A DNA stretch of 37,028 nt from Planctomycetota bacterium (lineage in GTDB: Bacteria > Planctomycetota > Phycisphaerae > WQYP01): assembly GCA_021809365.1 (NCBI GenBank), contig JAKBAC010000013.1, positions 1 through 37,028 on the forward strand, written 5' to 3'. Positions within the stretch are counted from its first letter, which is position 1, and each line of letters begins with the position of its first letter. Shown here in pieces: positions 9,197 to 16,782 of this stretch. The notes below the pieces were generated by a model. That model was not told the DNA's origin and ran no database searches. It worked only from the letters and a program-made list of their open reading frames with translations. The position numbers and the translations under genes are program-made.

Positions 9197-10291
9197 TTAT
9201 TGCGGTGCCGGTTGAATCGGCGTTTCATGCGTGGTCCGCACCTGTGTTTGTGTGGTTTGCGTTCGCACGCGGGTGGTCGTCTTGATGACCGTGGTCCGCA
9301 GCACCATTGGTCCGGTGATTTGCAAATCAACGGTATTGTTCTGTAAATCCACCGCCTTCAAACCCGTGGATACGCCGATTTCCCGCTTGAGCGCCGCGTA
9401 AAAATCATCCGGTGCTCCATTGTACTGAATTGCCAGGCGGCCATAAGCGGTGGCAGTGGAACCGGTCATGCCGCGATCAATCACGAGTCGCACCCCCGGC
9501 ACCTTCTGCACGAAATGCTTGATCGCCAGAACATCATCAATGCCCGCGGCATTGTAGATTCGCACGATGATCGGGTTGTATGCGGACGCGCCACCTCCCC
9601 ATACTGCCGCCAGTTTCTGCATGATTTTGTCGGCCAGATAACCGGTGTACATATTGATATTGGTCTTGCTGGCCGGTAGCGGCATGTCCACATACGTGGC
9701 GGCGAGTATCCGCGCATCCGTGGTAGTGACCGCCTGCGCCAAAAGCCGAACGGCGTTACCGTAAGAGGCTTGCTGGGTGGGAGCGGCTTGAATTTCGATG
9801 AGCACGTCGGTTTGCAATTGCTGCTTTAATAGCGGCAGGACTTTGGGATCGCCATTTTGCAGTTGCAGAAAGCTTTCCCGTGAAAGCACTTTTTGTGCCA
9901 TGGACGGGTCCTGAATATCCACCTGCCCATTGGCATTGAGATATTCAATCATGGAAATCTGGATCGCGTCAAAGTCCTCATTGCCCAGATGGAATGTCGC
10001 CGGCGTCGCACCGCCCTGACCCAACATCACCTCCACCATGATCCGCGGCGAGCGCTGAGCCTGATAGGCCTGCACAAACGCCGCCTCATCCGGTAATGCG
10101 GTATGCACGCCATAAGGGTTGCCGGTCACTGGCTGACCAAACGCCGTTGGCGGTAACGGCTTGGAATAAGGCTGCGGCTGATACGCCGCCTGATCCTGCG
10201 GCGAGGGAATCGCCACATTCTGCACCGGCTGCTGGCAACCGGCCAGGAAAATAAGCAGCAGAGCCGATCCGATGATGGTCATAGCTTTCAT
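9197..10291 (-). CDS. LpoB/CsgG-like outer membrane lipoprotein
   Basis: The 364-residue protein has a lipoprotein signal (MTIIGSALLLIFLAGC). A P/Q-rich linker of about 50 residues follows, as in LpoB. The next region, of the LpoB/CsgG nucleotide-hydrolase-like fold, has FDAIQISMIEYLNANGQVDIQDPSMAQKVL and LLKQQLQTDVLIEIQAAP. The C-terminal region (about 225-320) is a separate alpha/beta domain (NPIIVRIYNAAGIDDVLAIKHFVQKVPGV), and it ends in a T/R/Q-rich tail with repeated TTxVRTQTTQTQVRTT. The start at 10291 is chosen because GGAGG lies 9 nt upstream. LpoB activates penicillin-binding protein PBP1b in E. coli; the same role here is inferred from fold and the YcfL neighbour. The protein is longer than E. 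coli LpoB (about 213 residues). Confidence 0.7.
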   Translation of the reverse strand: MKAMTIIGSALLLIFLAGCQQPVQNVAIPSPQDQAAYQPQPYSKPLPPTAFGQPVTGNPYGVHTALPDEAAFVQAYQAQRSPRIMVEVMLGQGGATPATFHLGNEDFDAIQISMIEYLNANGQVDIQDPSMAQKVLSRESFLQLQNGDPKVLPLLKQQLQTDVLIEIQAAPTQQASYGNAVRLLAQAVTTTDARILAATYVDMPLPASKTNINMYTGYLADKIMQKLAAVWGGGASAYNPIIVRIYNAAGIDDVLAIKHFVQKVPGVRLVIDRGMTGSTATAYGRLAIQYNGAPDDFYAALKREIGVSTGLKAVDLQNNTVDLQITGPMVLRTTVIKTTTRVRTQTTQTQVRTTHETPIQPAPQ

Positions 10292-10601
10292 ACCAAGTAT
10301 CCTCCGCATGTTGTGCCCGTGCGATCAGATCGCATGCCGGACTGATATATTACCATTTTACCCAGTTCAAAGCACCACGTCACGGAGGAGATCAGCCATT
10401 GCGCTTGGCAATTGCTGATGGCATGTTAACCAGAACCACTTATAATGCCGGGGATATAGTGGCGACGGTACATTCAGTTCCGCGATGCGGCACAGGTGAC
10501 GGATTACCGGGTTATCGCGATTGATTTTGGACGTACCGCCTGAGTTGCCGCGAAACAGGCCGACTGCATAAACGGTCGCAATTGAATTGAGGTCAAGCAC
10601 A
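10292..10601. other. Divergent intergenic region with inverted repeat
   Basis: This region separates the lpoB-like gene from the SNF2 gene. A 12-bp inverted repeat with one mismatch (ATCAGCCATTGC / GCAATTGCTGAT, 10391-10402 and 10408-10419) has a 5-nt loop. Just to its right TATAAT at 10441-10446 could be a -10 box for the SNF2 gene, though no good -35 is visible. The left arm GATCAGCCATTGCGC recurs exactly at 13213-13227, beyond the SNF2 stop codon. Confidence 0.45.
10441..10446 (+). promoter_or_regulatory. Possible -10 box upstream of SNF2 helicase gene
   Basis: TATAAT is a perfect -10 hexamer located 155 nt before the ATG at 10602. No matching -35 hexamer at 16-18 nt is present, so this is tentative. 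Confidence 0.3.
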
Positions 10602-13196
10602 ATGATTGCCAATCCCACAAATACAAGCCCGAAGAATACCGCAGCCAAAGCAAAGAGTGCCAAGTCGGAAAAACCAGTCAAGCCCGTTAAACTCTCGCGG
10701 CAAGTTCCGCCCGCGGATATGTCGCTGGAACAGTGGCAGATTGCGCTGCGGCGGCAATATGGCCGGGAACAGACATTTGGTCTGCGGAATCTTGGCGACC
10801 AGAAGGTATTCTCCGACTTTGAAATCGGCAATCCCGCCAGCGGCGGGGTGTATCGCGTGGCGATTCGCGGCGCGCATTTGGGCGATAATTTTTGTTCCTG
10901 CCCGGACTTTGCCACCAATTCCCTGGGCACCTGCAAACATATTGAATTTACGTTGCAAACTTTGGAGAAGGATACTTCCGCCGCGGCGGCATTGCAGCGC
11001 GGATACAACCCGCCCTACAGCTCGGTGCATCTGCGGTATGGCGCGCAACGGGAAGTGCGCTTTCGCGCCGGCACGGAATGTCCGGCAGGGTTGCGTGATT
11101 TGGCGACTCAATATTTTGATGCCGGCGGCGCATTATTGCCGGAGGCTTTCAGCCGCTTCGATCAGTTTCTTGCCGGGGCCGCGGGTATTGAACATGATCT
11201 GCGCTGCTATGATGATGCACTTGGATATATCGCGGAGAAACGTGATGCCGCCGAGCGGGAGCGAATTCTCAAGAAGGCATTTCCACAAGGCCCTCAAAGC
11301 CCGGAGCTCAACGAGCTTGTGAAAGTGCCGCTGTACCCGTATCAGCGTGAGGGTGCCCTGTTTGCGGCGCGGGCGGGGCGATGTCTGATCGGCGATGAGA
11401 TGGGGCTGGGCAAAACGATTCAGGCCATCGCGGCGGTGGAAATCATGGCAAAGCATTTCGGCGTACAGCGAGCGCTGATTATCTGTCCGACTTCACTGAA
11501 ACACCAATGGTACCGCGAAATTGAAAAATTCGCCGCGCGTTCCGCGCAGGTGATTGGTGGCATGAGAACCGGAAGGGAAAGCTGCTTTGCTTCGGATTCA
11601 TTCTATAAAATCACCAACTACGACACGATTCGCCGCGACCAGGACCTGATTGAAAAATGGTCTCCGGACATGGTGATTCTCGATGAAGCGCAGCGGATCA
11701 AAAACTGGAATACCATTGCGGCCCGATGTGTCAAACAGATCAAATCCTCCTATGCCATCGTCTTAACGGGCACGCCGCTGGAGAATCGGCTCGAGGAGCT
11801 GGTGTCCGTGGTGCAGTTTGTGGATCAGCATCGGCTGGGGCCGACGTATCAGTTTCTGCGGCATCATCAAACGCATGATCCGGAAACCGGACGGGTGATT
11901 GGTTATCAAAATCTGGATTCCATTGGTCGCACGCTGGCTCCGATATTGATTCGACGTAAAAAAGATGCCGTGCTCAAAGATCTGCCGGAGCGGCTGGATA
12001 AAAACTTTTTTGTATCCATGACGCCGCAGCAGATCAAACATCATGATGAAAATCGCGAAGTGGTGGCCAGGATTGTGCAACGGTGGCGACAAACGCATTA
12101 TCTCTCCGAGGCGGATCGCCGGCGGTTGATGATTGCGCTGCAAAATATGCGGATGAGCTGCGATAGCACGTATCTTCTGGATCATAAGAGCGATTTTGGT
12201 TTCAAAGCGGATGAGTTAAGTACACTGCTGGAGGAACTTTTTGAGAGACCAGATGAAAAGGTTGTGATTTTCAGCCAGTGGTTGCGCATGCACGAGTTGC
12301 TGGTGCGGCGCATGGAGGGGCGGCCATGGGAACATGTGCTCTTCCATGGCGGCGTGCCAAGCGCGCAACGCGGAGACCTTGTCGATCGCTTTCGAGAGGA
12401 TGTTAGATGCCGGGCCTTTCTGGCAACGGATGCCGGTGGTGTGGGTTTGAATCTGCAACATTCGGCATCGGTGGTGGTGAATGTGGATTTGCCATGGAAT
12501 CCGGCAGTGCTCGAGCAGCGGATAGGTCGGGTGCATCGTCTGGGCCAGAAACGTCCGGTCCGGGTCATTAATTTCGTGGCCAAGGGAACCATTGAAGAGG
12601 GAATGCTATCGGTGTTGCAGTTCAAGAAATCCCTGTTTGCCGGCGCTCTGGACAACGGCGAGTCCGCGATCATGCTGGGCGGATCGCGGTTGAAGAAATT
12701 CATTGAAACCGTGGAACAGACCACCGGCGCAATTCCCGTTGCGGTGGCGGAAGAGTCCACGGAATCACCGCGTGCGCCATTCGCCGGGGTAGAGGCGCAG
12801 GGCACCGGCAGCAATGGATCCCAGCAGGATTCAGCACCGGCCCGCTCCGCGGCAGCGCGTGGAGAGGCCGCCACAGGCAGCACATCACCGGTTGCGGGAT
12901 CTGTTGGAGGCAATGCGACCGCCGCCAATCCATGGGCGGGATTGCTGCAAGTCGGTCTGACTGTTCTGGAACAATTGGCGGCACAAACGCAAACCAAGCC
13001 AGATTCCGATGGTGCGACCGGGATAGCTGCCACGCAATCGGGACGTCCGGCGGGCATGTCGATCATTCATCGGGATGAACGCACCGGCGAATCGTACATG
13101 AAACTTCCCGTGCCCAGCCCGGAGGTGCTTGAGCAGGCACTGGGCGCGATCAGCAAAATACTGGAACAGTGGCACGGCGGTTTAGGTCGGCCATAG
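10602..13196 (+). CDS. SNF2-family DNA helicase/ATPase with SWIM zinc finger
   Basis: This is a superfamily 2 DNA translocase of the Snf2/RapA type. In the 864-residue protein a SWIM zinc finger is seen at about 97-112 (C-S-C-P ... C-K-H). The Walker A motif GDEMGLGKT lies at about 263-272, the DEAQ box at about 359, motif III as LTGTPLENR, and motifs V and VI as ATDAGGVGLNLQ and QRIGRVHRLGQ near 605-650. Residues from about 700 to 830 are low-complexity A/G/T/S-rich linker, followed by a short conserved-looking tail. ATG 10602 is preceded by GAGG about 10 nt upstream; a TTG lies 15 nt earlier. The gene stands alone. Bacterial SWIM-SNF2 proteins are common but their function is mostly untested. 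A role in chromatin remodelling, repair or defence cannot be decided here. Confidence 0.9.
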   Translation: MIANPTNTSPKNTAAKAKSAKSEKPVKPVKLSRQVPPADMSLEQWQIALRRQYGREQTFGLRNLGDQKVFSDFEIGNPASGGVYRVAIRGAHLGDNFCSCPDFATNSLGTCKHIEFTLQTLEKDTSAAAALQRGYNPPYSSVHLRYGAQREVRFRAGTECPAGLRDLATQYFDAGGALLPEAFSRFDQFLAGAAGIEHDLRCYDDALGYIAEKRDAAERERILKKAFPQGPQSPELNELVKVPLYPYQREGALFAARAGRCLIGDEMGLGKTIQAIAAVEIMAKHFGVQRALIICPTSLKHQWYREIEKFAARSAQVIGGMRTGRESCFASDSFYKITNYDTIRRDQDLIEKWSPDMVILDEAQRIKNWNTIAARCVKQIKSSYAIVLTGTPLENRLEELVSVVQFVDQHRLGPTYQFLRHHQTHDPETGRVIGYQNLDSIGRTLAPILIRRKKDAVLKDLPERLDKNFFVSMTPQQIKHHDENREVVARIVQRWRQTHYLSEADRRRLMIALQNMRMSCDSTYLLDHKSDFGFKADELSTLLEELFERPDEKVVIFSQWLRMHELLVRRMEGRPWEHVLFHGGVPSAQRGDLVDRFREDVRCRAFLATDAGGVGLNLQHSASVVVNVDLPWNPAVLEQRIGRVHRLGQKRPVRVINFVAKGTIEEGMLSVLQFKKSLFAGALDNGESAIMLGGSRLKKFIETVEQTTGAIPVAVAEESTESPRAPFAGVEAQGTGSNGSQQDSAPARSAAARGEAATGSTSPVAGSVGGNATAANPWAGLLQVGLTVLEQLAAQTQTKPDSDGATGIAATQSGRPAGMSIIHRDERTGESYMKLPVPSPEVLEQALGAISKILEQWHGGLGRP

Positions 13197-13197
13197 C

Positions 13198-13494
13198 GGT
13201 TTGCCGACAATGGATCAGCCATTGCGCATAGGCATTGAGACATGCGCGAGGCGAATTCCGAGAGTTGGCGGAACAAGTGGACTGTAGTGCCCGAGATTGC
13301 ATACGCTCAACGGCACGAGAGACAGTACCTATTTTGGAGCTATCCAGGCGCGAGCTACGCCGGCGCAACTGGCCATCGTGGGAAAGGCCACGGCGGAAAT
13401 TGAATCTCGCCGACCAGGCCTGCGCATCCGCGGTCGCGGGCCGCGAAAGTGGGGAAAGGGTGCGTGACACTTTATGCGGGTTACGGATAACGCA
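13198..13494. other. Intergenic region without convincing gene
   Basis: A short open frame on the plus strand (13235-13498) lacks any recognisable protein features and runs into the antitoxin start in another frame, so I do not call it. The region holds the second copy of GATCAGCCATTGCGC (13213-13227) and ends in the MITE-terminus-like sequence at 13458-13496. Confidence 0.4.
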
Positions 13495-13496
13495 AT
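13458..13496 (+). repeat. Solo MITE terminus upstream of antitoxin
   Basis: This sequence matches the right end of the MITE at 23108-23288 (reverse complement) at about 36 of 39 positions, beginning GGGTGCGTGACACTTTATG and reaching GCAAT. The MITE has GCAATA where this copy has GCAATG, and the ATG here is the antitoxin start codon. No second terminus is seen nearby. Confidence 0.7.
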
Positions 13497-13737
13497 GATT
13501 AAAGTTGGAGCTTACGAAGCAAAAACGTATTTGCCGCGACTTTTGGATCAAGTTGAAGCCGGCGAAAGCATTGTCATCACCCGGCATGGTCGCGATGTGG
13601 CAATACTCTCGGCGATCAGCCCTGCCCCAGGCCGGCCGGACGCCGCCACGGCTATTGCCAAGTGGCGAAAGGCCCGCAAAGGTGTCACCCTTGGCGGCCT
13701 GAAAATTCAGGACCTCATTGAGCAGGGGCGTCCGTAA
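13495..13737 (+). CDS. Phd/YefM-type antitoxin of a VapBC-like pair
   Basis: This 80-residue antitoxin binds DNA and would neutralise a PIN-domain toxin. The N-terminal Phd/YefM fold is clear: MIKVGAYEAKTYLPRLLDQV, then EAGESIVITRHGRDVAILS. The C-terminal part (KWRKARKGVTLGGLKIQDLIEQGRP) is the toxin-binding tail typical of planctomycete pairs. The ATG 13495 is chosen over ATG 13474 because it begins exactly at the fold; neither has a good Shine-Dalgarno. It overlaps the toxin start codon (TAATG). The toxin next door is broken, so this antitoxin is an orphan. Confidence 0.85.
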   Translation: MIKVGAYEAKTYLPRLLDQVEAGESIVITRHGRDVAILSAISPAPGRPDAATAIAKWRKARKGVTLGGLKIQDLIEQGRP

Positions 13738-13837
13738 TGGAGTGGGTTTTTGATTCATCCGTGACCATGGCCTGGTGCTTTGATGACCCATGCACTTAAA
13801 AAAGGCGGCACGGGCTAACGGAGTCGCCCTGCTGTAG
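13737..13837 (+). pseudogene. VapC PIN-domain toxin, internally deleted
   Basis: The reading frame starts at the antitoxin stop (TAATG) with MEWVFDSSVTMAWCFDD, the N-terminus of a VapC toxin including the first PIN aspartate. It stops after 20 codons. In a different frame, beginning about 13794, HLKKAARANGVALL can be read up to a stop at 13835-13837. This matches the usual VapC C-terminus (pattern L-R-x-A-A-x-x-x-G-V-x-L-L). The roughly 100 residues between, including the other three acidic PIN residues, are gone. The simplest explanation is an internal deletion with a frameshift at the junction. The product cannot be a nuclease. Confidence 0.8.
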
Positions 13838-13903
13838 GAAAAATAGTTGTGAGGATTGTTGATGCCCGTCAATATTGGCGATAAACCCCAGGCGGATTTC
13901 AGC

Positions 13904-13929
13904 CAGCCCATTGAATTGATGATGGGCTG
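13904..13929. terminator. Hairpin between VapC remnant and cupin gene
   Basis: CAGCCCAT (13904-13911) and ATGGGCTG (13922-13929) form a perfect 8-bp stem with a 10-nt loop between two convergent genes. There is no T-run on either side, so a terminator role is only a guess. Confidence 0.3.
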
Positions 13930-13949
13930 CCACCGGAGAATTGAATCAT

Positions 13950-14339
13950 TTACGATCCAAGGCAAACACTCACCAGCACTTCGCTTTCCTCTTCCGCCTT
14001 GAGCGAATGCCGTACTCCTGGAGCCAGCGCCAGCATCTGGCCGGCCCTGAGTTCATGCTCCACTGTCCCAGCGCTGATTTTCATCCATCCTTTCAGGACA
14101 TGCATTGTGACGATACCCTCGGCGACGTGTTCCGGCAGGTGCGAAAAACGATCAAACATAAACAATGCCAAAGTGACATTGCCGTGCTTATATATGGTTT
14201 CCTGGCGATGCCCGCGTTCACCCGCGTTTGATTCCGCCCGCAGGTTTGCGGCTATGGTGTTCAAATTGATGGCTATGGCGGGACTGGCGAATCGATCCTC
14301 CGGATGGGGTCGCAACCGTTGATTATCAGCAGCTTTCAT
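13950..14339 (-). CDS. Cupin-domain protein
   Basis: This 129-residue protein has one small cupin barrel. The second cupin motif is visible (G-x-M-L-A-L-A-P-G-V-R-H-S near 103-115), and TMHVLKGWMKISAGTVEHEL matches the first half. Metal-binding histidines are only partly conserved. A cytochrome c-like and an AhpD-like gene lie upstream on the same strand (63-nt gap), so all three may be transcribed together from the promoter at 15176-15181. The substrate is unknown. Confidence 0.75.
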   Translation of the reverse strand: MKAADNQRLRPHPEDRFASPAIAINLNTIAANLRAESNAGERGHRQETIYKHGNVTLALFMFDRFSHLPEHVAEGIVTMHVLKGWMKISAGTVEHELRAGQMLALAPGVRHSLKAEEESEVLVSVCLGS

Positions 14340-14402
14340 AATTCAACTCCTTTTTTCATAATAGTAGGCGGTGAGTCTGGCTGGTTCCACAATCGCTAAT
14401 TA

Positions 14403-14786
14403 TTATTGCGTCCGGCCAGGCACGGGCGGCTCGTCGGCCTTTCCGGCCCTGTTACTAAGCGTATCGATATACCAGATCAGGGCGTTGAGCTTCCTCTGAT
14501 GCGGATGTTTTGGCCCTGTCAGCATGACTTTATATGTATTGGGCATAATACCCGCCGGATAGCCGGCCAGATTCATTTTTCCCGGATCAAGGATCATCTC
14601 CCGGAGGAATGCGTAATCAGCGATCGTGGTTTTGCCGTTGGTTAACTTCTGCGGATAACCCGCCAGACTCTTCCAGCTCGGTCCGACTCCTTTGGTTCCA
14701 TCAATACTGTGGCAACCGCTGCAGCCCATGGTGTTGTAGAGCTTTGCTCCCAGCGCTTCAAGTCTTTGATGTTTGGGGGTTTCCAT
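14403..14786 (-). CDS. Cytochrome c domain protein without visible signal peptide
   Basis: The 127-residue protein has one haem c site, CSGCH at about residues 22-26. The rest follows the cytochrome c domain that is often fused to cytochrome oxidase subunit II: GVGPSWKSLAGYP, then TNGKTTIADYAFLREMILDPGKMNLAGYPAGIMPN with the axial methionine near IMP, and a C-terminal ALIWYIDTLS helix. There is no signal peptide or membrane segment, although haem c attachment happens outside the cytoplasm. ATG 14786 is used; a TTG at 14798 is possible. The start lies 29 bp inside the upstream AhpD-like gene. It could be a detached domain copy, or its export signal may be lost. Confidence 0.75.
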   Translation of the reverse strand: METPKHQRLEALGAKLYNTMGCSGCHSIDGTKGVGPSWKSLAGYPQKLTNGKTTIADYAFLREMILDPGKMNLAGYPAGIMPNTYKVMLTGPKHPHQRKLNALIWYIDTLSNRAGKADEPPVPGRTQ

Positions 14787-15114
14787 TGGCCTCGTCAATG
14801 GCTTTCAATGCGATCAGTGAATGGGCATAGGCCGCGCCGGCCCGCATTTCCGCCGCCACCCAGATCGCTTCCATAATCTCCTCCCGCGTGGCCCCGTCCC
14901 TGGTCGCCTGCTTGGAATGTCCGGCAATGCACCATGGGCACTGCGTAACATGCGCTACCGCCACCGCGATGAGTTGCTTAGTTTTGGCATCCAAGGCCCC
15001 GGGCGCGAAAACCTGCTTGCTGAAATTGTGGAACGCTTCAAATTGCGCGGGCACCGTTTCCCGCCGCTGGCGGGCCAGTTCCGGTGTGGCCGTGGGATAA
15101 ACCGATTCCGACAT
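14758..15114 (-). CDS. Carboxymuconolactone decarboxylase/AhpD-family protein
   Basis: The 118-residue all-helical protein belongs to the CMD/AhpD family of thiol peroxidase partners. The active site CPWCIAGHSKQATRDGATREEI carries the CxxC and histidine of the AhpD-type subgroup. FSKQVFAPGALDAKTKQLIAVAVAH precedes it as usual. AGAGGTG lies before the ATG at 15114. It is the first gene of a minus-strand group with the cytochrome c-like and cupin genes, and it overlaps the former. A promoter with a palindrome is seen upstream. A redox or peroxide-linked role is inferred from family and neighbours. Confidence 0.88.
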   Translation of the reverse strand: MSESVYPTATPELARQRRETVPAQFEAFHNFSKQVFAPGALDAKTKQLIAVAVAHVTQCPWCIAGHSKQATRDGATREEIMEAIWVAAEMRAGAAYAHSLIALKAIDEANGNPQTSKT

Positions 15115-15143
15115 GACAACACCTCTTGGAAATAAACCTTCTC

Positions 15144-15165
15144 CATGCCATTACATCATGGCATG
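15144..15165 (-). promoter_or_regulatory. Palindromic operator candidate for AhpD-like operon
   Basis: CATGCCAT (15144-15151) and ATGGCATG (15158-15165) are a perfect inverted repeat with a 6-nt spacer. It lies just downstream of the -10 box at 15181-15176 on the minus strand, where a repressor would block transcription, and 30 nt before the ATG of the AhpD-like gene. Confidence 0.55.
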
Positions 15166-15175
15166 CCGTTGGTCT

Positions 15176-15181
15176 ATTATA
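15176..15181 (-). promoter_or_regulatory. -10 box for AhpD-like/cytochrome/cupin genes
   Basis: Read on the minus strand this is TATAAT. The expected transcription start, near 15168, lies right at the palindrome 15144-15165. A good -35 hexamer is not visible, which would fit an activator- or repressor-controlled promoter. Confidence 0.5.
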
Positions 15182-15521
15182 TGCGGCACCTCCCGGCACT
15201 GCGGAACGAGGGGGCGCGGGGCTTGTATATATTTGTCGGTGGTGGTGGTTTGGTCTAAGGCATCGCGAAGAAATAACGTGAGCAATTATGGCGCAGGAAT
15301 TTTGACCGCCGGCAAGGCGCTCGCGAGGCGCATATCCGCATGGATTCTGTAACGAGCGGGCAACGCCGCCGGCGGCCAAAAGTACCAGCCAGAATGCTCA
15401 GGTTATTTTTTCGCGATGCCTAAGGTTAAGATAGGTGCTCTCACACCTGAATATTGGGATGGATTGGCCGCCCCGCATAAAACTCCATACGCCGCGTTCC
15501 GGGATACCGTTTGGATAAAAC
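15182..15521. other. Intergenic region without convincing gene
   Basis: This stretch between the AhpD-like promoter and the RHH antitoxin promoter has short open frames in several directions but none with recognisable protein features. I see no repeat or RNA structure that I can support. Confidence 0.35.
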
Positions 15522-15550
15522 TTGATGGGGCGAGACATTTGTGCTACATT
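15522..15550 (+). promoter_or_regulatory. Promoter of RHH-PIN module, likely leaderless
   Basis: TTGATG (15522-15527) and TACATT (15545-15550) are separated by exactly 17 bp. The -10 box ends 7 nt before the ATG at 15558, so the transcript would start at or next to the start codon. There is no Shine-Dalgarno sequence, which agrees with a leaderless mRNA. Confidence 0.6.
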
Positions 15551-15557
15551 GTCGTAC

Positions 15558-15773
15558 ATGGATACTTTAACCATACGCATTCCCAAACCATTGCGGCGCG
15601 ACCTGAACCGGTTGGCCCGCAGCAGCCACCAGCCGATCAGCGATCTGGTGCGCGATTCTCTCCGGCAATATGTGGCGGCTGAGAAATTCCGATCCTTGCG
15701 CGCCGCGGCAGTGCCCTTCGCGCGGCGGCGGGGCTTTCTAACCGATGAAGACGTCTTTAAGGCGGTCTCGTGA
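15558..15773 (+). CDS. Ribbon-helix-helix antitoxin
   Basis: The 71-residue protein begins MDTLTIRIPKPLRRDLNRLAR, a beta strand and helix of the ribbon-helix-helix fold, followed by HQPISDLVRDSLRQYVAAEKF for the second helix. The tail (about 47-71) would wrap the toxin. It should repress its own promoter and neutralise the PIN toxin, whose GTG start overlaps this stop codon (GTGA). A longer frame starting at 15522 would begin inside the promoter and is unlikely. Confidence 0.85.
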   Translation: MDTLTIRIPKPLRRDLNRLARSSHQPISDLVRDSLRQYVAAEKFRSLRAAAVPFARRRGFLTDEDVFKAVS

Positions 15774-16174
15774 AAGTTGTGCTGGACACCAATGTTCTCC
15801 TGGCGGCTATCGCCACGCGCGGACTTTGCGACCTGGTACTTACCGAATGCCTGCTACACCATGAAATGATTATCTCGACCCCCATATTGGCCGAATTCAA
15901 TCGCCATCTGACCGGCAAGTTTAAAATGTCGGCAACTCTGGCCGGTGACATCATCACATTTACGCGCGAGCATAGCCGCATGGTTGAGCCGACGGAAATC
16001 CCGTCCGATGCCTGCCGGGATTCCGTCGACCTGATGGTGTTGGGCACCGCCGTTGCTGGTGGTGCCATATTCATTGTCACGGGCGATAAAGATCTGCTGA
16101 TTATTCAGAACTTTCAGGGTATTGCAATAATCACACCACGTGAATTTTATCAACGGACAACCTTGAACGATTAA
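15770..16174 (+). CDS. PIN-domain toxin (COG1569 type)
   Basis: This 134-residue putative RNase has all four acidic positions of the PIN fold: VLDTNVLLAAI (Asp6), STPILAEFNRHL (Glu), RDSVDLMVLGTAVAGGA (Asp) and VTGDKDLLII (Asp). FQGIAIITPREFYQ at the end is typical of the COG1569 toxin subfamily. The GTG start overlaps the antitoxin stop, so the two are translationally coupled. Unlike the toxins at 13.7 and 18.8 kb this one is intact. Confidence 0.88.
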   Translation: MKVVLDTNVLLAAIATRGLCDLVLTECLLHHEMIISTPILAEFNRHLTGKFKMSATLAGDIITFTREHSRMVEPTEIPSDACRDSVDLMVLGTAVAGGAIFIVTGDKDLLIIQNFQGIAIITPREFYQRTTLND

Positions 16175-16348
16175 CCTCATTGCAACACAAATATCGCCGT
16201 AAGCGTTGCATCTTTGCGTTCTTGTGTTTCTTTGCGGTTCACCCCGTTGTTCCGTTGTCCTCTACCCCGCCTGTTCGACCAAGACAGCCCCATTTGACTC
16301 GCCGAATGCTCGCGCAAATAATCTCCAGTAAGGTAAGGAGAACATGAC
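16175..16348. other. Intergenic region
   Basis: No gene is visible here. The stretch CTTTGCGTTCTTGTGTTTC followed by TTTGCGGTTCA around 16213-16242 has the look of a dispersed intergenic sequence, but no second copy is present in the window. AAGGAG near 16335-16340 belongs to the oxidoreductase fragment downstream. Confidence 0.3.
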
Positions 16349-16429
16349 ATGCCGCAATATAAATATCTGATCATCGGAGCGGGTCTTTCCGCCGCCGCCG
16401 TCCCGCGTGCGGCAAACCAGTGGGCGTAA
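16349..16429 (+). pseudogene. N-terminal fragment of a FAD/NAD(P)-binding oxidoreductase
   Basis: A ribosome binding site (AAGGAG) is followed by an ATG and MPQYKYLIIGAGLSAAAV, the first beta strand and dinucleotide-binding glycine loop (G-x-G-x-x-x-A) of a flavoprotein reductase. A stop codon follows after 26 codons. No continuation was recognised in the other frames up to 16590. It appears to be a leftover from a larger gene. Confidence 0.5.
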
Positions 16430-16590
16430 ACGATTACCGGTTGGTGACAGTGCGGCTCCGCAAGCGCGATCACGCCTTATCCCGATACAATCGGCACGCT
16501 GATTTGACGGCATATCCCGATCGGTTATCGTAAAGTTGTATTGAATTTGGATGATGTAGGATGCAGCATCGGCACTTAAAATCTTCAACC

Positions 16591-16782
16591 ATGACGCTTG
16601 CCGCGATTGATGACATCATCTCCCGTGGTCAGCGGCAGGACTGGCTGGATCTTCGACGGGCCGTACTGACGGATCGCGCCGTTGCTGGCAAAGTCGTTCG
16701 GGTTTGCAAGGTTCGTCTGCCGGATCCCTACGCCCAGAGGTATCACTTTTGGATGCATTATGTCCGCGAACACTCAACCTGA
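16591..16782 (+). CDS. Small protein paired with nucleotidyltransferase (putative antitoxin)
   Basis: The 63-residue protein (MTLAAIDDIISRGQRQDWLDLRRAVLTD ... HFWMHYVREHST) is not recognised. It overlaps the next gene by 23 bp, and tight overlap with a nucleotidyltransferase suggests a two-gene toxin-antitoxin-type unit. An in-frame start ten codons upstream (16561) exists, but ATG 16591 starts a plausible helical domain. The antitoxin role is only inferred from position and size. Confidence 0.6.
   Translation: MTLAAIDDIISRGQRQDWLDLRRAVLTDRAVAGKVVRVCKVRLPDPYAQRYHFWMHYVREHST

Noticed and set aside
13235..13498. Plus-strand open frame of 87 codons before the antitoxin
   Set aside because: It has a poor start, no recognisable domain, and overlaps the antitoxin start in another frame.
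15416..15682. 88-codon plus-strand frame over the RHH gene start
   Set aside because: It has no features, spans the promoter, and conflicts with the well-supported RHH antitoxin frame.
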